Part shown: one piece after another, positions 30,128-64,000 of the stretch
Layout: each line of letters opens with the position of its first letter
Numbering within the stretch: position 1 is the stretch's first letter
DNA from: Amoebidium appalachense
Taxonomy: Eukaryota > Ichthyosporea
DNA: 64,000 bases
Direction of reading: 5' to 3'
Assembly (NCBI GenBank): GCA_963693365.1
Contig: CAVNZM010000017.1
Location: forward strand, 1,364,001-1,428,000
The notes under the pieces: model-generated
Told to the model about the DNA's origin: nothing
The model's input: only the letters and a program-made list of their open reading frames with translations
Databases searched by the model: none
Made by a program: the position numbers and the translations under genes

Positions 30128-31125
30128 AGTATGCATGAGTTGGGGCTAGCGGGTGGCTTTTGAATGTAAGTGTGTGTGTGAGTGTGTGAGCGTGTGTGTA
30201 CGACAAACGGGGAGGGGGGGTGGGGGGGAGGGGGGTGCCCGGGGGGGAGGGGGGGGGGGGGGGGAGAAAGAAGGGCGGGTGTGTGTGTGCGAGGAGGGGC
30301 CTGAGCGAGAGGGAATCAAGGGGAGGTGGAGGTAAAAGCAAAACAGAAGAGCAGCGGAGCAAATGAAGGTAAAAGGACATCGTGCATGTGTTTTTCGGGT
30401 CGGGGGGGGGGGGGGGGGGGGGATGCGACATAGAGTATGAAGTACACATATTAAACAACAAGAAACACGATGCAGAGTGCTAACCACACATTAAGAGTAT
30501 GCATAATAAGCAGAGCCCCCGCTCAGGGGGGGCCCACGTTATCCACAGTACCCGAGATTCGACCCATTCACCTCGTCAACGAAACCCAACTCAGATACTG
30601 TTTCACTTGAACATGGGTAGGTCACTCGTCCTGATCAGAGACGAAAAGGGTTACTCAAGCGAGCAGGCAACAGGGAAGAGCAGTGGAAACGCCCTGGGTG
30701 GCGCCGGGGGGGGGGGGGGGGGGGGGGTAGGGAAGGAATGTATGCATGAGAGACTGTGACAAACAAGTTCACACAAGCACATACTTAGCTCGACTGCCTT
30801 GCCTACGGCCTGGCTCTGCTCTGCATCTTGCAGCAGTTTGGTGGCCTGCTGAGACACACTCGACCACACATTCCAGAACCCAGACACGAGGTCGGGCTGC
30901 TTGCTGTCCTCAACATCTGGGCAATGTTTGTGTGTGTGCGTGTGTGTGTGTGTAGGGGGGGGGGAGAAGAAGGGTGGAGGGGGGAGGGGGAAGGGGGGGA
31001 AGAGGAGGACAGAGGGTGGTGGGGAAGAGGGAGGGGGGGAGGGAGGGGGGAAGGGAGAGGGGGGAGGGGGAGAGTGAGGGTGGCAGGAAGGGAGGGTGGA
31101 AGGGGGGAAGGTGGGAGGGAGGGAG

Positions 31126-31198
<73 letters not shown>

Positions 31199-32491
31199 AG
31201 CGATAAAGAGAAAGCAGGCTGGGGAAAAGGCAGGCTGGCTGGGATAGGGTGTGGAGGATTGAAGGGGGAAGGGAAGAAAAAGGGGGGAAAAGATGGGGGA
31301 AGAGGGGGGGGGGAGGGGGGAGGGACGGGGGGGGAGAAGGGGGGCTGGGAGGAGGTAGGATGGGAGGAGGGAAGGAGATAGAGGCAGGCTGGAGGGGGGG
31401 GGGGGGGGGGTTGAGAATAAGGGGGAGAATTTGGGGCGGAGAGGAGAGGATCCGGATGGGAAAAGGTGGGAAAGGGTCGGGGGGCGGGGGGGGGGGGGTG
31501 TCAGACAGTGCAGTTGTTTGATAGGGGGCATATTGTGTCTAATTGTCACAGACAGTGGGTAAGCGGACGGGCAAGCAGGGACAGGGGCATAGTGGAGGTG
31601 ATGGTGGTGTTGAAGGGGGGGGGGGGGGGGGGGGGGGGGTAGTGGAAGTACTCGCAGGACCGCAGTGTGTGTGTTTGTCGAGCAATTTCGAAGGCCATCA
31701 AGTTCGTGTAATGAAGCTCAAAAGCCAGGTTTGTTTAGCAACATGCTTAACTGTTCAACAAAGCTCAATACAAAGCGACCCCTGCCAGTGGACCCAAGCG
31801 CCAAGAAGATTTCTACTCCATCTATCAAGATCCGATATTTCCCTCCCCCTCTCCACTATATTTCTCTCGTGCATAAACCCTGACATCCTTTAACCATCCC
31901 GTGTCCAGCAGTTCCCGTCGACCAGGCCGTTTCTGTCTATTCTCTACTATTCCTTTCTCAACTCAAACCCCCTCCACCAGGCTCCTTCTGTATTTTCCAT
32001 TCCCCACCCCTTCCCTCTCCTCCTTCTCCCCTCCTTTTCCTCCGTCCCACACCTCCACAACCGCCAGCCGCTTCTCAAATAGTGCTTTACGTCCCATTCC
32101 GCTTTCCCTCGACAACTAGCTTGTTTTTTTTTACAGCTATCATCCATCCCTCTTGTTCTGGAGTCAACCAAACCAACTAATATCTGCACCGCACCCACCC
32201 CTGCCCACAGCTCCCTCCCTACAAGCCAATCTCGCTCAGTCTCATTTCGCCATAACGAACTGAACGTGTCGCCAAGATTACAGATTTTGAAACATCAACA
32301 GGAAACCATCGGGGCTTTTCACTGAAGCCTTTCTTACCTCTTTGTGGTTCCTCCCTCTCTGTGCTTGGTTGCTTGCCGGGGCTGGCAGGGGTGGGCCGTG
32401 AAGGCGTCTCTGTTGACTGAGTATTCGCTAGTGGGACTGTTTTCTTAACTTCGGTGTCCAGAGGGACCTCTGATTCATGTTCCTCCATCAT
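24680..32491 (-). CDS. PRRC1: PRRC1 homologue (NTPase-like fold, ER-exit-site/PKA-associated)
   Basis: Exons in minus order: 32491-32338, 30916-30785, 30052-29970, 28408-28250, 27736-27639, 26249-26099, 25149-25045, then a last exon beginning near 24924. Exons 1-7 give 294 residues. A Pro/Ser/Glu-rich N-terminus precedes the conserved domain, which shows VIVTSVQPSKIMAVQ, QPVGFAAGQRGAE, ENFIAEIEGNWYDMACVI and MTVGEAI...DDWHGAFT, all matching PRRC1 in order. The fold resembles non-canonical purine NTPases (DUF84 type). Animal PRRC1 has been linked to COPII sites and PKA regulation. Phases agree through exon 7. Exon 3 uses an acceptor (gtctag) that lacks a pyrimidine tract. For the last exon, the frame reading LRHTIGQAYLANI resembles the family C-terminus but needs a shifted donor, so the stop near 24680 is provisional. 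Confidence 0.87.
24826..25035. repeat. Poly-G block overlapping the PRRC1 3' region
   Basis: G runs at 24831-24851 and 24951-25012 surround the putative last exon. A 17-bp direct duplication (GATATTTGCAAGATATG twice) lies at 24874-24908 within it. Confidence 0.9.
25786..25935 (-). mobile_element. SINE-like repeat, 3' partial copy
   Basis: It matches the last ~130 bases of the element, ending TTTGAATGCG...(G)n on the plus strand. A further worn piece is at 25196-25300. Both are in PRRC1 introns. Confidence 0.7.
27856..27915. repeat. (CA)n microsatellite
   Basis: About 59 bases of perfect (CA)n in the PRRC1 intron between exons 4 and 5. Confidence 0.95.
28411..28850. repeat. 40-bp TG-rich minisatellite beside PRRC1 exon 4
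   Basis: The unit is 40 bases, two 20-base halves GTGTATGTGAGGATGTGTGT and GTACGTGAGTGGATGTGTGT. It is repeated almost without change about six times at 28441-28680, then degenerates to 28850. It starts two bases beyond the exon 4 splice acceptor. Confidence 0.95.
30066..30125. repeat. (TG)n microsatellite
   Basis: About 60 bases of perfect (TG)n start 14 bases beyond PRRC1 exon 3 on the plus strand. In the sense direction they lead into the exon 3 acceptor. Confidence 0.95.
30402..30712 (-). mobile_element. SINE-like dispersed repeat with poly-C 3' end (near full copy)
   Basis: Reverse-complement match to 59093-59372 and 60399-60673 over about 270 bases. In element orientation it contains CTGATCA(A/G)GAC, TGGGTTTCGTTAACGAGG, GGTCGAA(A/T)CTCGGG and GAGGATGGGCTCTGCTTATT, and it terminates in a C run (the G run at 30402-30421). 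No protein is encoded. It lies in PRRC1 intron 2. Confidence 0.75.
31130..31191. repeat. (GT)n within a GGGA-rich block
   Basis: (GT)n of about 60 bases is embedded in purine-rich GGGAGG low complexity at 30955-31500, in PRRC1 intron 1. Confidence 0.95.
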
Positions 32492-33412
32492 TTTCGATGT
32501 TGAAAAGCAAAAACTCACACGTTAGCAGGAGAACAGAAAACTTTGAAAAGTGAAAAATTTGAAGGGGCTCCGATGTTTATGTATGCGATGCATCGAAACA
32601 GAACGATATCTGATTGGCTGCAAAAGACTCGATCCTTTTGATTGGCTCTCTACGCATTGTTGAATTTTGGCGGGATCAGCGGAGATTCAGCTCTCTGATC
32701 AGCTGCAGCTCGGAGTGCGGCAGCGGTCGGAGCGGACTCCGGTCGCTGCCGCTGGTTAGCCTGTTGGGCAGTGGGCCAGTTGGCGCCCCAGCTGCTGCTG
32801 GGCAACCCACCTGCCATCTATGTAACATGTGTATGTACGAGATAGATAGAAGATACGAGGTACGAGAAGATAGAAAAAAAGTAATGCGTGGGGCGGAACG
32901 AGGGCCAGCAAGGCCCAGCACTCGCTGAGCGACGCTAATTCTGTGCCGCACTCAGGACTGGGCTCTGCGACGAGGAGATCACTATGCAGCTGCATGCGCA
33001 CAGGTACATGAAGAACTATTATGTAACTCAAATCGTTTTTACCAACTAGGCCTCGAGCAGCTCGACTCGCCTGCAGCTGTACATGTGTCCACTCTGCACA
33101 GATCCATATATATACATGAGATATTCATGCGTGCCGCCTGGTTCCGCAGCCGGAACCCCGCCATCCAACATGCTCGAGCATGCGCTGCATGATTCATCAT
33201 AATCAAAGTCCCCAACACTATGATTTTGTGCCGCTGCAGCTGTGCTGAGTGCGCATATTACCACGGCTTATAACCCAGCTGGCCCGACGCCAGCCGTGCA
33301 CGTGGCGCCCACACGCATATCAATGTATATATGCATGCGCATGGATGGTGCTATCAGCTGTGCGCACGCTCAAACCCTCCCCCCCCCCCCCCCCCTCCCT
33401 CCCCCCTCCCCT

Positions 33413-33444
<32 letters not shown>

Positions 33445-34988
33445 ATCTTTACTAAGTACGCCGTGGTTTGAACCTGCATTTTTTTAGCACGAGTACTTAG
33501 ATATATGTACGCCCCCGCGGCGCCGGATCCATATGGTCAGGCCTGCCCTGAGTGAGTCGCACACAGACGCGTACAAGCTGGCCGTAGGCGTGCCCGCCAC
33601 TTTAGGCACAACCAGAAAGTTTTTAAATGATGCAGTCACTCCATTTTGCCACTTATATGGACTGGCTTCGAATATTCAACACAAAGTTTATGCTAGAGCT
33701 GATGCACATGCTTGATGGCTCGATGGGAACTGGTCATAGGATCTCCGAGCTGCTTACTTTTATACCCACACGGTATGGCGCGAGCGCATGCCTGGGCAGC
33801 AAGCATGCCAAGAAAATGCTTCTGTGAAAGCTCTTAACAACGAACCGTCTGTTTACAATAAACGTTAAGTTGATTTTTTATAAAATTAATAGTCGTAAAA
33901 AGCCAAAAATCAGGTAGCTAAATAGTTCTACGTCACATTCCTTCCGCACTTAAGTGATTGGTTGCAACAGCAAGCAGCTTATCATTGGATAACATAAATT
34001 TTCTATTAATTTTGATTGGATGTGCTGTGACAAGGCTCAGTTATTGCCTTTGTGAACGGTGATGGCTCAAGAAAATTGCGAAAAGTTCATTTCAGCGTAA
34101 CAAGCCCCATTTTTCAAATTTTGAGCCGGTAAAGATACCCCAACGTTACTAACTTACGCAATTAATTTGCAGACTTTGTTGAATGACAAATATCAGTTCT
34201 GACTTGATGCCATCCAGCTGTGTACAGCTCAGGGTAGGCGCCTGTGTGTCACAATGAGTGACGGGCATTCATACTCGAAAGGTTGCATTGACAATTATAA
34301 ATAGGTTTTACATATAGTGCCAGTGTGAAATCACTTACACATTCAGGCCTAGAGCATTACTTCTTTCAACGCAAGTGCTAATAAGCTGTTGATTACTGGA
34401 CTCCAGAGCTCAAACGGATAGGTACCGGTGTTTTAACGGTTGACCCGCCGCGACAGCTTTCTTTCGCAGCTTTTCTAAAGCACACACAGTCACAGTCTTT
34501 TTTCTGAACCAAACCTATGTTACCGCAACTGAAGGCATAGCAGAGATTTTTTTGTAGTTGCTTCCTGGTTCTTTCACATGCGCAGTGTATATTGGTAAAG
34601 CCGAATCCCTTTGCTGCAGTGTTTGTCCTTTAGTTCAACGAACCTTTTACCTTTGACATCCGACTCCAAAATTCCCCCTTAGACATCGAACTTTTCGTGG
34701 AAAAGTAAATATAAAGCCCGCTGGCACGAGTGCGAAGGCAACACACGTAAGTAAACGCACACCTTCATACACCGTCCATTTACAATCACAGACATTTTGC
34801 ATAACACCTGCGTCGTTCATGGACCTCGCTCACACGGACGCACGGACTACAACGAGCGCGCACAAGTACACACCATGAGGCAATATGATGCGTGGTGTGT
34901 CGCATACACACACGCCCGCGCGCGCACACACACGCACACACACGTGCACGTACACGCACGCACACACCCACGTGTGTGTGTGCGCGCG

Positions 34989-35022
<34 letters not shown>

Positions 35023-35069
35023 ATCACGCACGGACACAATACACATACACACACACACACACACACAAG

Positions 35070-35126
<57 letters not shown>

Positions 35127-35468
35127 ACGTGCACACACACATACACACACACACACACACACATGCACACACAAAACACTTGACGCAGTCACACATGCAT
35201 GTGCACCGTCATACACGCCGCCTGGCCGCCCCATATATACATGTACAAACACGAGTGGGTATTCCTCGGTACATGCAAAGCATGCACACCCCGGCACACA
35301 CACAAAGTAACTGAAGCTTGCCCACACAAATTTGAGAGACACCCATACAGAAACACGTGCACAGCAACACCCTCTAGTATGAAGCACATAGGCACACACG
35401 CAAACCCACACACATGCACAAGCGTGCCATAGCACACACACACACACACATACACACAACACACACAT

Positions 35469-35516
<48 letters not shown>

Positions 35517-35870
35517 ACACACACGCACGCACGCATACACACACACACACGTGCGCGCGCGCGCGCGCGTTCACACGTGTGTGCACATACACGGACACAC
35601 ACACACACGGGCGCGCGCACACACACAAACAAACACGCACACACACACACATGTACACGCACACATACTCTGGCACATTCACAACGCCTACGTGGCTGTA
35701 GTCGCACACACGTCCCTATGTTGAGGACAGTGCACACACAAAGAACGGTTTGTTGCTGAGGAAGCACTAAACAGTCTTCAGCGGAGCAAGCGAGTCAGTC
35801 GCTCAAATCATGGAATAACTGCCTATCAGCATGGTGACTCACACTTGCACCTTTTTTCTTTTTCTTTCTA

Positions 35871-35911
<41 letters not shown>

Positions 35912-35936
35912 CAGCCACGGGGTGACAGGCTCCAAA
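32492..35936. promoter_or_regulatory. Divergent intergenic region between PRRC1 and the receptor gene
   Basis: These 3.4 kb must hold both promoters. ATTGG boxes occur at about 32613 and 32642, close above the PRRC1 ATG. Unique sequence continues to 34750, broken by poly-C at 33379-33444. From 34890 to 35700 there is (CA)n with CG variants. A T run at 35873-35909 ends in AG 27 bases before the receptor ATG, which resembles a 3' splice site. No coding exon is recognised. Confidence 0.5.
34900..35700. repeat. CA/CG-rich microsatellite field
   Basis: Several (CA)n arrays (notably 35047-35190 and 35438-35515) are joined by degenerate CA/CG sequence, including a CGCG alternation near 35552-35570. 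Confidence 0.95.
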
Positions 35937-61276
<25,340 letters not shown>

Positions 61277-62424
61277 GCCAGCCAACGAAAATGAAAACGG
61301 GGTGGAAATCTTTTACGAAAAACGCAAGTATATTTCATGACTGAATGGAGAAACAATGACTATGGGTGTGTGTATGTAGGATACAGTAACTTAGAAGGGG
61401 AAAAGAAGACGCGAAATGTTTTGGAACTCAAGGGGATGGATGGGAATGAAAATTCGTGAAAAAATGAAGATATGCACTAGCAAAGTATATGGAAGGCAGA
61501 CGTATGATTAGACGCCCTGTGATTGAAAAGTTCAAAGAGCAAGCAAACAGCATTCGTAAACGTCGTGCTTTGTGCTGCATCAGTACCACTGTTTCTTTCC
61601 GTTTTCACTCTTCTGGTTTTTTTTTTTTTTTTTTTTTTTTTGTGTTACCAGACTTAACTTTTCTTTCTGCAAGGATCTTTTAGATAGACCCACCCAAAAA
61701 CAACGAAAAAACCCCTATATATTGCCCTAGGGATGCCAAGTTTGTAACATAACTACTAGTGTGTGCATTTGAAACGAAATTTGGCAAATTTGGCCGAAGT
61801 GAAAAGGGAAGATCATGTCTTAAAAACCGCAGTGTTCTATTGTCGGTTTTTTTATTTATTTTCCTGAATTCGAAAAAGCAGTGTGTAAGTAATGTGTAAA
61901 TAATGGCTTGTGATATAGATCTGAGCGGGTAGATGTTTGTGACTTTGTTCGCAAATGTAAAATAGTGATAAAATTCCCGTCGAAAGATTCCGTTATCTCT
62001 TTCAGCTTGATATCTCATCGCGGCTTGCTCACATGCATGTATTTGGGTATCCACGAGATACTGGGTATATCAAATACGTATATCTATTTTAGTCTTTCGA
62101 GATGCATGTTCACTGCAGGCATGAGCAGTATAATTCAGGTCCGATATAAACGTGCATGTAGATATAATGTAGGAAGCATGTATGTAGGTGTACTAAAGAA
62201 CATGTATTATAAATATGTATGTAGATAAACTGGCAACTATAGTTTAGAAAGACAACCCTGCTGAGGGCTGGTAACCTCTGAAAACTGCCGGGTCGAATGT
62301 AAATTCTAAAAAAATTATTTTCTTTTCCTTTAAGTTTTCTGTGTTAGTATGATGCGATGTGTACATAAACACGAACTGATGAAAGAGCTACTGCAAAAAC
62401 CCCAGTCCACTTCACCCTGCCACC

Positions 62425-62488
62425 CACACTCCCCCCCCCCCCCCCCCCCCCCAGGGCCCTTACCAGATTGCTGCTTTCGTGCCATTCT

Positions 62489-62524
<36 letters not shown>

Positions 62525-62695
62525 TTCCACACACACACACACACACACACACCACACACCACCCCTAAACCGTAGAAATACGTCTGCCCCTGCCTCCTGT
62601 ATGGTTCCCCACCCGTCCCCACCCGCCTCAATGTCATTCCCCATAATCATCCTCCCCCCCCCCCCCCCTCCCCCCCCCCCCCCCCCCCCCCACAT

Positions 62696-62726
<31 letters not shown>

Positions 62727-63050
62727 CCCCCCCCCCCTCCCCCCCACCCCCCCCCCCCCCCCCCCCCCCCCCCCAAATCCCCCCCCCTCCCCCCCCAATC
62801 CCCCCTCCCCCCCTGGCCCCCTCAACCCTCCCCCCCACCCCCCCCCCCCCGGAGCCCTTAAAAGATTGTGGCTTTCGTGCCTCTCCCCTCCCCCTTTCCC
62901 CCCTTCAACCCCTTAAGTGCACGTGCTCCCATCACCCTCCGCGTAGAAATTGTCCTGAACTCCTGTTTGGTTCCCCACAAGTCCCAACCCCTCAGCATCA
63001 TTCCACCTAATCCCCCCCCCCCCCTCCCCCCCCCCCCTTCCGCCCCCCAC
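62425..63050. repeat. Poly-C block containing a diverged ~400-bp duplication
   Basis: Segments at 62449-62655 and 62850-63015 share GCCCTTA-AGATTG-GGCTTTCGTGCC, then CGTAGAAAT and CTGT(A/T)TGGTTCCCCAC, each followed by C runs. The two have drifted considerably. Confidence 0.75.
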
Positions 63051-63052
63051 CA

Positions 63053-63112
<60 letters not shown>

Positions 63113-63324
63113 CAACAAACCAACAACAACAAAAACAAATCGAAAGGAAAAAGAAAAAAAGAAAGAAAGAAAGCCTTATTAATTAGAAAATAAAGGATTC
63201 AAAACGAAAAGAAAATGATGTGCGCGCTTCATTGTGGCAAGAGAGCTAATTATCAGCCTATGATAGCTGATTTCCACCGGTGTACGGCTAGCTAGGTTGC
63301 AGTATCGAGTTGTACTCCACCCCA

Positions 63325-63447
63325 TTATTCCGGAATAAGTAGGCTCGATTTTCAGATTACGTCAGAGCTTTGGCCAATAATTTCGGAATAAATAGGCTCG
63401 TTTTCAGAATATGTCGGAGCTTTGGCTAATAATTTCGGAACAAAGGC
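63325..63447. repeat. ~62-bp tandem repeat, two copies plus part
   Basis: Copies share TTCGGAATAAATAGGCTCG, then TTTTCAGA(A/T)TA(C/T)GTC(G/A)GAGCTTTGGC. Confidence 0.85.
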
Positions 63448-63812
63448 TGGCACGTACTGACTGTGCCCTCTAGCCTATGGACGAATAAATCGACGCTGGC
63501 TAAAGGTGAGTCACGTGATCAGCCGCTCTCCGGATCATCCGCGGCTCCTCGAAAAATTGGAGCTACTACAGGAGGTAGCTGGAACAAAGGTGCATATTTA
63601 GCAAAATGCAAAATGGAGTAAGAATAAGTCTCGAAATACGCAATTTTCAGTTCTGGCACTGTTTCCTGTGCTGTTGCAACTGCCGCCCTTGTTGTGCTCT
63701 GTAAATTTCTCATTCTTTTCGGTTTTGGCACCTACAATCTATCCGCGCTTTTACCTTTCTCCTCATCTTTTTGGATAGATATGCCGTAACTAAGGTCTCC
63801 CTCGTGTGTGTG

Positions 63813-63860
<48 letters not shown>

Positions 63861-64000
63861 CGTGTGTGTATGCGTGTACATGTGTGCTTGTGTGTGAGCA
63901 TGTGTTTGTGCGGATGTGTGGGCGTGCACTTTTGTGCATGTGTGTTTCTTTGTGTGGGGGGGAGGGAGGGAGGGGAGGACAAAGGGTGGGAGGGGGGGGA

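Larger units (their letters stand above)
61277..64000. other. 3' flank with no recognised gene
   Basis: Unique AT-balanced sequence at 61277-62330, a duplicated poly-C block at 62449-63015, (CA)n at 63056-63108, a ~62-bp tandem repeat at 63325-63447, and TG/GGGA low complexity from 63800 to the end. A 70-codon minus frame at 63519-63731 has no recognisable domain. Confidence 0.6.

Noticed and set aside
63519-63731. 70-codon minus-strand frame near the window end
   Set aside because: No domain or convincing splice sites; it could be a first exon of a gene beyond the window, but nothing supports this.

Overview
This is nuclear DNA of a microbial eukaryote. It has many GT-AG introns, no operons and extreme simple-sequence content. 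Four protein-coding genes can be rebuilt by splicing, and together they occupy under 15% of the window. The extracellular Sushi/CCP domain and the SAM-tailed membrane receptor design suggest a unicellular holozoan such as a choanoflagellate or ichthyosporean relative. Another repeat-rich protist, for example a stramenopile, is not excluded.

Layout: 1-2856 is low-complexity CT and poly-C followed by a promoter region. At 2857-4688 (+) is a two-exon PiT/SLC20-Pho89 type phosphate transporter. At 7159-22445 (-) is a 20-exon TOM70 gene, the mitochondrial outer-membrane import receptor; all its exon phases join into a 564-residue protein once one non-optimal acceptor is used. At about 24680-32491 (-) is an 8-exon PRRC1 homologue whose last exon is uncertain. 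At 35937-61276 (+) is a ~35-exon, ~1,670-residue type I membrane protein. Its order is signal peptide, Pmp-like right-handed beta-helix repeats split by an acidic linker, one Sushi/CCP domain, a Cys-rich stretch, about 300 residues of hexapeptide left-handed beta-helix, one transmembrane helix, a cytoplasmic SAM domain and a Ser/Tyr/Pro-rich tail. I know of no described family with this architecture, and it is the main candidate for something new. 61277-64000 holds no recognisable gene.

The phosphate transporter and TOM70 converge, TOM70 and PRRC1 are tandem, and PRRC1 and the receptor diverge from a 3.4-kb intergenic region. The genes share no evident pathway: phosphate uptake, mitochondrial import, early secretory traffic/PKA, and a surface receptor or adhesin.

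Introns and spacers are filled with (CA/TG)n, (CT/GA)n, very long poly-C/poly-G runs, minisatellites, at least two inverted-repeat (MITE-like) families, and a dispersed SINE-like element that ends in a poly-C run. Microsatellites often abut splice sites. Two or three coding exons of the receptor carry a +1 discrepancy, two of them at a homopolymer, which may be sequencing error or allelic frameshift.
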